Part shown: piece after piece, positions 22,645 through 29,147 of the stretch
Layout of the letters: the number at the start of each line of letters is the position of its first letter
How positions within the stretch are numbered: the stretch's first letter is position 1
From: JANXYW01 sp964458665
GTDB lineage: Bacteria; Chloroflexota; Dehalococcoidia; DSTF01; JACRBR01
Assembly: GCA_964458665.1 (NCBI GenBank)
Contig: CAYWOO010000126.1
Coordinates: 1-31,938 of the forward strand
DNA: 31,938 bases
Direction: 5' to 3'
Position numbers and translations under genes: made by a program
The notes under the pieces: model-generated
Seen by the model: only the letters and a program-made list of their open reading frames with translations
Told to the model about the DNA's origin: nothing
Databases searched by the model: none

Positions 22645-23385
22645 ATGGATGTCATTCCGGCGATTGATATTCGTGGCGGCAAGTGCGTCCAGCTCAAGCA
22701 GGGCGACTACGCTCGCGAGACGGTGTACGGCGTCGACCCGGTAGCGATGGCGCAGCACTGGGTGTCGCAGGGCGCGCGGCGGCTGCACGTCGTGGATCTC
22801 GACGCGGCTCGGGACGGCGGGCCGGGGAACGAGGCGATCGTTGCGCGCATCGTGCGGCAGGCGGGCGTACCGGTGCAGGTTGCGGGCGGCGTCCGCGACC
22901 ACGTCGCAATCCATCGCTGGATCGATTCTGGCGCGCAGCGTGTCGTGATCGGCACACTGGCGATCGAGCAGCCGGAGGTGGTCGAGAAGGCGATGGTGAA
23001 GCACGGCGACAAGATCGCCATCGCTATCGACGCGCGCGGCGGCAAGGCGGCCGTGAGGGGCAACTGGCTCGAGACGACGGACGTGACGGTCGAAGCGATC
23101 ATCCGCGACCTGACCTCGCGGGGGGCGCGGCATTTCATCTACACCGATATCGCGCGCGACGGCATGCTGGAGCATCTGGACGCAGCCGGCTTCCGCCAGA
23201 TTGTCGATCTGGTGCGCGCATCCAGCGCCGAGTCGACGCTCATCTATTCGGGCGGTGTGACGGCCACGGACGACTTGCGGGGGCTTGCGCCGTACGGGCT
23301 CGAGGGTGCGATCGTGGGCACGGCGTTGTACGACGGCCGCATCGACCTGGAGGATGCCCATCGGGCGCTTGGGTCTGCCACGTAG
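22645..23385 (+). CDS. hisA: Phosphoribosylformimino-5-aminoimidazole carboxamide ribotide isomerase
   Basis: 246 residues; a TIM barrel that isomerises ProFAR to PRFAR, the substrate of HisF-HisH. MDVIPAIDIRGGKCVQLKQG has the catalytic Asp8 and the HisA-type GGKCVQL. VDLDAARDG and VAGGVRD are phosphate-site elements. FIYTDIARDGMLEH carries the second catalytic Asp, and IYSGGVTATDDL and IVGTALYDGRIDL close the barrel. Length is normal and no residue is missing. Downstream of hisH but with its own predicted leaderless promoter. Confidence 0.97.
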   Translation: MDVIPAIDIRGGKCVQLKQGDYARETVYGVDPVAMAQHWVSQGARRLHVVDLDAARDGGPGNEAIVARIVRQAGVPVQVAGGVRDHVAIHRWIDSGAQRVVIGTLAIEQPEVVEKAMVKHGDKIAIAIDARGGKAAVRGNWLETTDVTVEAIIRDLTSRGARHFIYTDIARDGMLEHLDAAGFRQIVDLVRASSAESTLIYSGGVTATDDLRGLAPYGLEGAIVGTALYDGRIDLEDAHRALGSAT

Positions 23386-23624
23386 GCCTGAGCGGCGGCG
23401 CTATTTCACGAGCCGTTAACAGAAACCCCGGCTTTACCCATGATCTGCACTTCACCTATCGTGTATGATGCAGGGGACATCGCGCGCGATGATTCTTCGC
23501 AGGTACGGGCTCAGGCTCCGCCAGCGAACACGATGACAACACATGGCCGGAGGGCGCGTGAGTGGCGCCGGGTTGGCCTTGGACGAGTGATAGGTCGGGT
23601 CGAACCGAGACGGGAGGCGCAAGC

Positions 23625-23987
23625 ATGGATGCACGCGACGCAACCGCCAACAACGCCGATCTCTGGACGCAATACCTGCGCCAGCAGTGGAGCCAGTTCC
23701 TCGATCCCTTTGGCTTGGCCGATACCGCTGTTGCTGAGGCGGCAACCCGCGTTGTCGCGGAGGTGGCCGCCGCCAACGTGTCGAGCTTGTTGAACACGTT
23801 GATGGGGCCGGCCGTCGGGCGGATGTTCGCAACGAACGCGATCGAGGTGACACGGCTGCTGGCTGAAGTACCCGAGCACGTCGAGATTCCAGCGGCGTTC
23901 GCCGCCAGCACGCCGTGTGTGGACGCCACCCAGCGCGAGGAGTGGGTCGTGGCATCGCCGGCGCGGGAGACCGTCTCGGCGTACTAG
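23625..23987 (+). CDS. Small helical protein of unknown function
   Basis: 120 residues. The ATG at 23625 has GGAGG 7 nt upstream. The N-terminal part (DLWTQYLRQQWSQFLDPFG) and the following Ala/Val-rich helices (AVAEAATRVVAEVAAANVSS, LLNTLMGPAVGRMF) look amphipathic, without a signal peptide or a true membrane helix. The pattern is phasin-like, but there is no polyester-synthesis gene nearby, so this is only a resemblance. A TATGAT box at 23463-23468 could be its promoter, leaving a long leader (about 150 nt) in which no structure was recognised. A terminator-like hairpin follows at 24020. Confidence 0.6.
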   Translation: MDARDATANNADLWTQYLRQQWSQFLDPFGLADTAVAEAATRVVAEVAAANVSSLLNTLMGPAVGRMFATNAIEVTRLLAEVPEHVEIPAAFAASTPCVDATQREEWVVASPARETVSAY

Positions 23988-24019
23988 TCGCGCCGCATGC
24001 CACGGGTATGAGACCGGAT

Positions 24020-24048
24020 CACAGCCGCCCCCGGCTGTGCGTTTTCTC
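24020..24048 (+). terminator. Rho-independent-type terminator after the small helical gene
   Basis: Stem CACAGCCG and CGGCTGTG (8 perfect pairs) with a CCCC loop, followed by CG and TTTTCT at 24042-24047. It lies 33 nt after the stop of the plus-strand gene. The right-hand copy near 24255 has no T-run. Confidence 0.55.
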
Positions 24049-24075
24049 CCACGATTTGGGTGCGTTTTCGAGCGC

Positions 24076-24099
24076 GGGCGCAACTGGTTGCGCCCCTGC
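24076..24099 (-). repeat. Hairpin of the GTAG/CTAC family
   Basis: On the plus strand: GGGCGCAA, loop CTGG, TTGCGCCC (8 perfect pairs), then CTGC in place of the usual CTAC. The loop is the same as in the last unit of the array at 25962. Confidence 0.55.
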
Positions 24100-24198
24100 A
24101 GCGAACGATGCCCAACGACTGGATCTGCGGCACCGCGTCGGCCCACGTTCCACGATGAGTGGCCGGGCATCAGACATTTGGCTCCACGCGAAGCGTGA

Positions 24199-24224
24199 GG
24201 ACGAACCTGAAGGTGCGTCCCTAC
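24199..24224 (-). repeat. GTAG-flanked hairpin with TTCA loop (minus orientation)
   Basis: On the minus strand: GTAG, stem GGACGCACC, loop TTCA, GGTTCGTCC (8 of 9 pairs). Same flank and loop as 8657 and 20874. Confidence 0.6.
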
Positions 24225-24314
24225 GGCCTCACTCGAACCCTTCGCACGAAGCCGCACAGCCCGGGGGCGGCTGTGATCCGGCGCAAACTCCCGCATCGAC
24301 CTGGTTACTCGAAC

Positions 24315-24527
24315 TCAGCGGTGGTTGAGGATGAAGAGCAGGGTCGGGAGGACGAGCGCCGCGGCGAGAACCAGCGAGATGGCGGCGACCAGCCACGGCG
24401 GGAACGACCAGCGCCGATCGGGCTCCCATGTGTAGCCGTGGGCTTCTGAGAGGTCGTAGTCGGGATCGCCCGGGCCGATCTCTTCGTCTTCTTCTTCTGG
24501 CGTTGGTTCGTCCCACTCGTCCGACAT
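24315..24527 (-). CDS. Small single-pass membrane protein
   Basis: 70 residues from the ATG at 24527. An acidic cytoplasmic-type N-terminus (MSDEWDEPTPEEEDEEIGPG) is followed by one hydrophobic helix at about 45-67 (WLVAAISLVLAAALVLPTLL). It begins 11 nt after the dienelactone hydrolase stop on the same strand, so it is probably cotranscribed. No family recognised. An upstream in-frame start inside the hydrolase gene is less likely. Confidence 0.6.
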   Translation of the reverse strand: MSDEWDEPTPEEEDEEIGPGDPDYDLSEAHGYTWEPDRRWSFPPWLVAAISLVLAAALVLPTLLFILNHR

Positions 24528-24538
24528 GATGGGCCGCG

Positions 24539-25222
24539 CTACTTCAGCACGCGCTGGAAAAGCGCGAGCGAGCGATCCCACGCGTCCTTCGCGGCTTCTG
24601 GCCGGTAGCTTTCCCGCGTGTCGTTGAAGAACGAGTGTGGCGCGCCGTCGTAGACCTTCACGATCGCATTGCGGCTGCTGCTCCTGAGGTTGGCCTCGAA
24701 GTTCTGCACGTTTTCGAGCGGGATGCCGGTGTCGTCGGCGCCGAACGCGCAGAACATTTCGGCCTCGATCTTCGCCAGCTCCTCGGCGGGCGGCTGGAGG
24801 CCGGCGTAGAACGGCGCGGCGGCCGCGATATCGGACGAGGCGGCGGCGAGCGCGAGCGTCAGGCTGCCGCCCATGCAGAAGCCGATGCAGCCGACCTTCT
24901 TCGGCGCGACCTGCGGCAACGACTGCAAGTATGTCACAGCGCCGGTGAGATCTTTGATCGCCTGCTGGCGGTTCATGTTCATCACGAGTTTGCGCGCTTC
25001 GTCGGGCTCCGTCGCGAACTCGCCGTGATAGAGATCCGGTGCGAGCGCAACGAAGCCTTCACCCGCGAAGCGGTCAGCGATGCTCTTGATGTGGTTGTCG
25101 AGGCCCCACCATTCCTGGATGACGATGACGGCGGGATGCGGGCCGGCACCGTCGGGTTGGGCGAGGTGCCCCATGCCGTTGACGCCGTTTGCGGGGAATT
25201 CGACAGATGCGGTGGTGATCAT
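24539..25222 (-). CDS. Dienelactone hydrolase family protein
   Basis: 227 residues, alpha/beta-hydrolase fold. VIVIQEWWGLDNHIKSIADR and ALAPDLYHGE are typical openings. IGFCMGGSLTL has the nucleophile Cys in G-x-C-x-G-G, GADDTGIP carries the Asp, and DGAPHSFFND the His. These are the Cys-Asp-His residues of dienelactone hydrolases, which open enol-lactones in chloroaromatic degradation; many paralogues have other or unknown substrates. No aromatic-degradation gene is near, so a general role is likely. The ATG at 25222 lacks a clear Shine-Dalgarno. An octamer repeat starts 4 nt upstream of it. Confidence 0.9.
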   Translation of the reverse strand: MITTASVEFPANGVNGMGHLAQPDGAGPHPAVIVIQEWWGLDNHIKSIADRFAGEGFVALAPDLYHGEFATEPDEARKLVMNMNRQQAIKDLTGAVTYLQSLPQVAPKKVGCIGFCMGGSLTLALAAASSDIAAAAPFYAGLQPPAEELAKIEAEMFCAFGADDTGIPLENVQNFEANLRSSSRNAIVKVYDGAPHSFFNDTRESYRPEAAKDAWDRSLALFQRVLK

Positions 25223-25225
25223 GCC

Positions 25226-25260
25226 TGAGTCTCTCAGTCTCTCGGTCTGTCAGTCCGTCC
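25226..25260 (+). repeat. GTCNNTCN octamer repeat next to the hydrolase start
   Basis: Units GTCTCTCA? are read from 25229 as GTCTCTCA, GTCTCTCG, GTCTGTCA and GTCCGTCC, four octamers with the same GTCNNTCN consensus as 18646-18685. It lies 4 nt from the start codon of the minus-strand hydrolase, inside its promoter region. Confidence 0.7.
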
Positions 25261-25356
25261 AAGGGCCAGACGGTCAGCATTTCAGCTGCTCAGCCGTTCG
25301 CGTGTTGATAGTGTGAGCAACGCAGCGGCTTCGCGGAAGTGAGCTCGGTTGACGCC

Positions 25357-25382
25357 GTAGGGACGCAGCTTTAGCTCCGTCC
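25357..25382 (+). repeat. GTAG-flanked hairpin with TTTA loop
   Basis: GTAG, then GGACG-C-AGC, loop TTTA, GCT-C-CGTCC: 8 pairs with one C-C mismatch. It lies 24 nt past the end of the AT-hook-like gene on the other strand. Confidence 0.6.
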
Positions 25383-25405
25383 CCTTCCGTTGATGGGAAC
25401 CACGT

Positions 25406-25759
25406 TCACGTGACCAGGCGTTTGAGAAGGGCCCGCAACTTCGGTGTCTTCTTCATCGCGGCGCGTAGCCCCTCCAGAGAATCCGCGCTGTCGAGCATCA
25501 TCGGGCTCCGCTGGAAGCGGCCGTCGAGGCTGTAGTAGCAGAAGCGCAGTGCGTACGATTCGGCCTCGCCCGCATACTCCATGAGCTGGATCGATGGCTC
25601 GGTGTACCTGCCGGTGAACGACGCTTCCTCGATGATGTTGCCGCTGCCCCAATGAAACTCGAACGACCGCGGGACGGGGCGGCCGCGCCGCGGTGGCGGC
25701 GTTTTCGCGGTTGTCTTCTTTGTGGTTGTCTTCGCTATTGGTTTCTTCGTCGTTGCCAT
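25406..25759 (-). CDS. Small basic protein with AT-hook-like segment
   Basis: 117 residues. The ATG at 25759 has GGAGG 7 nt upstream; the longer open frame to 25918 is the repeat array. Residues 1-22 are Lys/Thr/Ala-rich (MATTKKPIAKTTTKKTTAKT), like histone H1 or HU tails. Next comes PPPRRGRPVPR, whose RGRP core matches an AT-hook. The remaining 85 residues are a compact mixed domain (FEFHWGSGNIIEEASFTGRY, YALRFCYYSLDGRFQ, LRALLKRLVT) that I do not recognise. A DNA-binding role is inferred from the tail only. Confidence 0.6.
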   Translation of the reverse strand: MATTKKPIAKTTTKKTTAKTPPPRRGRPVPRSFEFHWGSGNIIEEASFTGRYTEPSIQLMEYAGEAESYALRFCYYSLDGRFQRSPMMLDSADSLEGLRAAMKKTPKLRALLKRLVT

Positions 25760-25795
25760 CGTAGAACCTCCTGCTTCGCGCGTCTGCGCCGCACC

Positions 25796-25985
25796 GGGCG
25801 CACAGCCGTGCGCCCCTACACTCTTACGCCGCACCGGGCGGACACACAGGTTCGTCCCTACATTCTCACGCCGCATTGGGCGGACAGACAGGTTCGCCCC
25901 TACATTCTCACGCCGCATTGGGCGGACACACAGGTGCGCCCCTACATTCTTTCGCCGCCGCGGGCGCAGCTGGCTGCGCCCCTAC
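25796..25985 (-). repeat. Tandem array of five hairpin units, 42-nt period
   Basis: Five hairpins start at 25796, 25836, 25878, 25920 and 25962 (spacing 40, 42, 42, 42). Each is an 8-bp stem with a 4 or 6 nt loop followed by CTAC; on the minus strand this is the GTAG flank of the dispersed family. Stems vary (GGGCGCAC, GGGCGGAC, GGGCGCAG) and four of five partner arms keep full pairing, sometimes through G-U. The linker ATTCTCACGCCGCATT is conserved between the inner units. There are no unique spacers, so it is not a CRISPR. Confidence 0.85.
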
Positions 25986-26011
25986 GACGAGCGTGCGTCA
26001 TCAGCCGACGC

Positions 26012-26103
26012 GCTGACAGCCGCTGCGCTGACAGCCGATGCGCTGACAGCTGACACGCTGACTAGCTGACGGGCTGATAGCTGACACGCCGGCTAGCTGA
26101 CGG
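26012..26103 (+). repeat. GCTGAC repeats (15 to 16 nt period) overlapping a gene end
   Basis: Six units of 15 or 16 nt beginning at 26012, 26027, 26042, 26057, 26073 and 26088; for example GCTGACAGCCGATGC and GCTGACAGCTGACAC. The last unit covers the stop codon and last codons of the metallo-beta-lactamase-fold gene (26093), so the repeat has reached into coding sequence. Confidence 0.75.
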
Positions 26104-26959
26104 CTATTTCGCCGCGGAACTCCTTGTAGCAGCGCGCGACGTTCAGCGCGACGCGGTCGGCGTCGCCCCACTCGGCGTACTCGCCGAGGTCGATCGCGCG
26201 GATCGCATCGTCCTCCGAAGCGCCGGCGTCGAAGGCACGCCGTGCGCCGGCGTGTACGAGCTCCAGGTAGGCGAGCATCGCGCGCAGATCGTCCTTCGTG
26301 CCGACCGGGCCGTGACCTGGCACGATAATGTCTGCTTCGATCTCATCGAGGACGCGCCGCGTGATCGCGATCCAGTTGCCAATGTGGCCCTCGAACGCGA
26401 CCGGCGTCACATAGTGGAAGGCGATATCGCCCGCGAACAGGATGCGCTCGTCGGGCAGATGCACCAGTACGTCGCCGCGCGTGTGGCCCGTACCGTAGTG
26501 GATCAGCCGCAGCCGCCGCTCGTCGACGAACAGCTCCATCGCGTCGCCGTCGAACGTGACGTTCGGCAGGCGCTCCTCGATGCGGTCGAGGTCGGGAGCG
26601 AAGTACGGCGCCATGCGTTTCACGGCCTCGATGATCACGGCGAGCGGCACGCGCTCCATCTGCGCCTTCGCCTTCGCGTGCGCGACGATCTCGATGCCGG
26701 GCGGGAAGAGCGCGTTGCCCAGCGTGTGGTCGACGTGGTGATGCGTGTTGAGCAGCCGCGTGATCGGCTGCGGCGCGACGTGACGCGCTTCGTCGAGCAG
26801 CGCTCGTGTCATCGGCGGCGTGAACAGCGCGTCGATGACCGTCGTGCCATCCCGCCCGGCGATCAGCCCCGCATTGGCGATGCAGAATGCGCCCGTCGCC
26901 TGCACATAGGCGAAGGCGCCGGGTGCGAGTTCGGTCGTGCCGGTGGACCATTCTTTCAT
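26093..26959 (-). CDS. Metallo-beta-lactamase-fold hydrolase
   Basis: 288 residues. TRLLNTHHHVDHTLGNALFP has the metal-binding HxHxDH. HYGTGHTRGDVLVHLPDERI gives the third His, ILFAGDIAFHY the bridging Asp and VPGHGPVG the last His, so the dinuclear site is complete. The glyoxalase II/cyclase-like arrangement, without a signal peptide, points to a cytoplasmic hydrolase rather than a secreted beta-lactamase. Substrate unknown. A TAACCT box 6 nt before the ATG suggests a leaderless message. The final codons lie inside a GCTGAC repeat. Confidence 0.88.
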   Translation of the reverse strand: MKEWSTGTTELAPGAFAYVQATGAFCIANAGLIAGRDGTTVIDALFTPPMTRALLDEARHVAPQPITRLLNTHHHVDHTLGNALFPPGIEIVAHAKAKAQMERVPLAVIIEAVKRMAPYFAPDLDRIEERLPNVTFDGDAMELFVDERRLRLIHYGTGHTRGDVLVHLPDERILFAGDIAFHYVTPVAFEGHIGNWIAITRRVLDEIEADIIVPGHGPVGTKDDLRAMLAYLELVHAGARRAFDAGASEDDAIRAIDLGEYAEWGDADRVALNVARCYKEFRGEIAVS

Positions 26960-26965
26960 GCAGGT

Positions 26966-26971
26966 AGGTTA
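26966..26971 (-). promoter_or_regulatory. -10 box of the metallo-beta-lactamase-fold gene
   Basis: TAACCT on the minus strand with 6 nt (ACCTGC) before the ATG at 26959; no Shine-Dalgarno. Directly upstream lies the heptamer repeat 26983-27038, where a -35 would fall. Confidence 0.4.
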
Positions 26972-26982
26972 AAGGTTTTCAG

Positions 26983-27038
26983 GGATAGGTCGTAGTGGAT
27001 AGTTCGTAGTCATTGGTCATCAGTCGTCGGTCGTTCGG
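26983..27038 (+). repeat. Eight degenerate heptamers
   Basis: Read in steps of seven: GGATAGG, TCGTAGT, GGATAGT, TCGTAGT, CATTGGT, CATCAGT, CGTCGGT, CGTTCGG. Seven of eight fit NNNNNG(T/G) with G at position 6; the last, CGTTCGG, also fits. The period is kept although the other bases vary widely. It sits in the promoter region of the metallo-beta-lactamase-fold gene. Confidence 0.7.
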
Positions 27039-27079
27039 GGTGTCACGACGAACGTGCGGAGCGCGCGGAGGTGGAAGGA

Positions 27080-27106
27080 GTGGCGCGGACTGTATGTCTG
27101 CGCCAC
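27080..27106. repeat. 11-bp hairpin between kinase and hydrolase genes
   Basis: GTGGCGCGGAC, loop TGTAT, GTCTGCGCCAC: eleven pairs, one of them G-U. No T-run and no GTAG flank. It lies about 95 nt beyond the end of the histidine kinase gene. The rest of 27039-27201 holds nothing recognisable. Confidence 0.55.
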
Positions 27107-27201
27107 GCAGGACGCGAGGTGGGCGCGACTAGGGGAGGGCGTTGGCGATGGATGTGTCACCGTCGGGATGACCTCGCCTGTGAAGAGCTAGCGGCCAACA
27201 G

Positions 27202-28806
27202 CTAGCGCGCCAGCGCTGCCGACACCGCTTCGCGGACGTCGCGGAGGCGGAACGGCTTCGCCAGCACGGCGTTGTCGACGCTTTGCAGGAAGCGGCGGGT
27301 GTCGGGGGCGACGGTGTCGCCGGTGATGAAGATGACGCGCGAGGCGAGCGGGTTGTTCCCGTCGCGGAGGTTCGTGTACAGCTCGGCGCCGCCCATCACG
27401 GGCATCTTCATGTCCGTGACGATGAGGTCGATGCCGCCGCGCTGCACGATGTCGAGCGCCTCGCGCCCGTTCGTCGCGACGATGACATCGTGGCCGTCCA
27501 TCTCCAGCACGCCCCGCAACAACTTCTGGATGCTGTCTTCGTCGTCCACAACGAGGATGCGCCGGCGCTCGGCTTGAGCCGCAGGCGCCGGCTCTGCCTC
27601 CCGCGTGCGCGCCGGCGCGACGCCGCCGACGATCGGCAGCTCGATGAAGAACGTCGTGCCGCGGCCGGGTTCGCTCTCGGCCCAGATGCGGCCGTTGTGC
27701 TCCTCGATGATGTTGTAGCAGATGGTCAAACCCAGGCCTGTGCCTTCGCCGGCGTCCTTCGTCGTGAAGAACGGGTCGAAGATGCGGCGCACGGTCTCGG
27801 CGCTCATGCCGGGGCCGCTGTCGGTGAACGAGACCGTGAGCGCGCGGCCGTTCGAGCGCGTACGGATGCGCAGTGTGCCTTCATCGTGGCTCTTCATCGC
27901 CTGCTCGGCGTTGTTGATGATGTTGAAGAAGACCTGCTGGAGCTGGTTGGCGTCGACCATCGTTTCAGGCAGCGCCGTGTCGAACTCCATCTCGGTGTTG
28001 ATGTTGCGGACGCGCAGGTCGTAGTTGCGCAGCTCCAGCACGCGCTCGATCAGCGTGTTGAGGTTCGACGGCTCCTTCTGCGCGCGGCGGCGGCGGGCGA
28101 ACGTCAGTAGGTTGGAGACGATCTTCGAGGCGCGCTCCGCTTCGGCGTAGATGGTCTCCACCTGGTGGCGTACCGATTCTTCGAGATCCTTCAGGAGCAG
28201 CAGTTGCGCGAATCCCATGATGCCGGTGAGCGGATTGTTCAGCTCGTGCGCGACGCCGGAAACGAGCTGGCCGACGCTGGACATCTTCTCGGACTGCAGC
28301 AAGCGCTCCTGCGCGAGGCGGGTCTGCGCCCGCTGCGCGTCGAGCCGCTCGATGGCTTTCGACAGGTCGGACGCCATGGCGAAGTAACGGTCGCGCTGCT
28401 CCTTGGTCAGGGGCGTCGCGCCGCTGATACGCAGCATGCCGGTGACGGCGCCGCCGACGACGAGCGGCGCGTCCTCGTACGCATCGGGCTCGTTGATAGA
28501 GCCGCCGGACGCGCCGGCGAGGGTGATCACCATCGGATCTTCGCTGGGCCAGGTCGCGTGGTCGATGCCGGCCAGCTCGACGAAGGCGGCAAGCGCCTGG
28601 ACGTGCACGCCCTCGATGACGGCGGGTGTGAGTGTGCCCGCCGCGTACTCGGGCACCACGTGGCGGCCGTCCTCGCAGAGCACGGCGACGGCCAGGTCGA
28701 AGCCGAGCGATGGGCGGATGGCCTCGAGCACGAGGGTGAGGAGGTCGACGGCGCCGAACGGGCGCTCGGGTGAGTCGGGACGAGTGGCGGGCGATGTGAA
28801 GATCAT
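27202..28806 (-). CDS. Hybrid histidine kinase with C-terminal receiver
   Basis: 534 residues, no membrane helix, so cytoplasmic. Residues about 17-155 form a GAF-like sensor domain. HisKA follows, with the phospho-accepting His187 in GVAHELNNPLTGIMGFAQ (ntrB/HWE-like H-box with NPL). HATPase_c has the N box (FNIINNAEQAM), G1 (FTDSGPGM), F box and G2 (GEGTGLGL). After a Pro/Ala-rich linker a receiver domain (about 416-534) has the acidic pair DDED, phospho-acceptor Asp465 (IVTDMKMP), Thr (FITGD) and Lys517 (LAKPF). All catalytic residues are intact. No output regulator is adjacent; the divergent sigma factor gene is the nearest regulator. A TATACT box lies 11 nt before the ATG. Confidence 0.93.
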   Translation of the reverse strand: MIFTSPATRPDSPERPFGAVDLLTLVLEAIRPSLGFDLAVAVLCEDGRHVVPEYAAGTLTPAVIEGVHVQALAAFVELAGIDHATWPSEDPMVITLAGASGGSINEPDAYEDAPLVVGGAVTGMLRISGATPLTKEQRDRYFAMASDLSKAIERLDAQRAQTRLAQERLLQSEKMSSVGQLVSGVAHELNNPLTGIMGFAQLLLLKDLEESVRHQVETIYAEAERASKIVSNLLTFARRRRAQKEPSNLNTLIERVLELRNYDLRVRNINTEMEFDTALPETMVDANQLQQVFFNIINNAEQAMKSHDEGTLRIRTRSNGRALTVSFTDSGPGMSAETVRRIFDPFFTTKDAGEGTGLGLTICYNIIEEHNGRIWAESEPGRGTTFFIELPIVGGVAPARTREAEPAPAAQAERRRILVVDDEDSIQKLLRGVLEMDGHDVIVATNGREALDIVQRGGIDLIVTDMKMPVMGGAELYTNLRDGNNPLASRVIFITGDTVAPDTRRFLQSVDNAVLAKPFRLRDVREAVSAALAR

Positions 28807-28817
28807 TCCTGCGGGCG

Positions 28818-28823
28818 AGTATA
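28818..28823 (-). promoter_or_regulatory. -10 box of the hybrid kinase gene
   Basis: TATACT on the minus strand, 11 nt before the ATG at 28806, which would leave a leader of only a few nucleotides. Confidence 0.45.
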
Positions 28824-28832
28824 CAAAGTTGG

Positions 28833-28860
28833 TCGCCGGTCGTCAGTCTTTGGTCTTCGG
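28833..28860 (+). repeat. Four degenerate heptamers (TCGTCGG family)
   Basis: Units TCGCCGG, TCGTCAG, TCTTTGG, TCTTCGG in exact seven-base steps. The same family occurs at 1421-1441 and 31784-31811, and as the perfect CCGACGA array on the opposite strand at 21823. It lies just upstream of the kinase -10 box. Confidence 0.7.
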
Positions 28861-28933
28861 GGGAGGCGCCAGCCGCGGAGGGACGCGTTAGGGTTGTTGT
28901 GGGAGGGGGCGGTGGGTTTGAGTTTGGGCGGTT

Positions 28934-28959
28934 GGCGGGCGACCGCACGTGCGCCCGCC
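28934..28959. repeat. 8-bp hairpin in the kinase/sigma divergent region
   Basis: GGCGGGCG and CGCCCGCC flank a 10-nt loop that contains the palindrome GCACGTGC in part. It lies in the 341-bp region between two divergent regulators and could be an operator or structured leader. Apart from this, the heptamers at 28833 and the sigma-gene ribosome site, nothing was recognised in 28807-29147. Confidence 0.4.
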
Positions 28960-29147
28960 GTTGTTCGGATAACCGGCAGCGACCGTCGCCCGTCCGCCAC
29001 CTCGGGTCGCATTAGGGACAACGTGCGCGAGATATGCGGGGGTATGCCCGGTCGCTCGCGGGTGGAAGCGCATGGGTCAGCGGCCGGGTGTCCTCAATAC
29101 TTGGCCCACTGGAAGCGGACGGACGTTCGTCTTGGGTGGGAGGACAG

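Larger units (their letters stand above)
24014..24281. repeat. 268-bp segment bounded by 28-bp inverted repeats
   Basis: 24014-24041 and 24253-24281 are reverse complements apart from one extra base on the right. Each arm is itself a hairpin (CACAGCCG and CGGCTGTG). The interior has two GTAG-family hairpins (24076-24099 and 24199-24224) and no ORF that looks coding. Size and ends resemble a small non-autonomous element, but no target-site duplication was seen, and two independent hairpins of one family are the alternative. Confidence 0.5.

Noticed and set aside
25796..25985. Regular repeats resembling a CRISPR array
   Set aside because: Linkers are conserved rather than unique, the hairpins are the variable part, and there is no cas gene.
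29000..29147. Possible riboswitch upstream of the sigma factor gene
   Set aside because: No c-di-GMP or other riboswitch core could be matched; only a simple hairpin and a ribosome site are visible.
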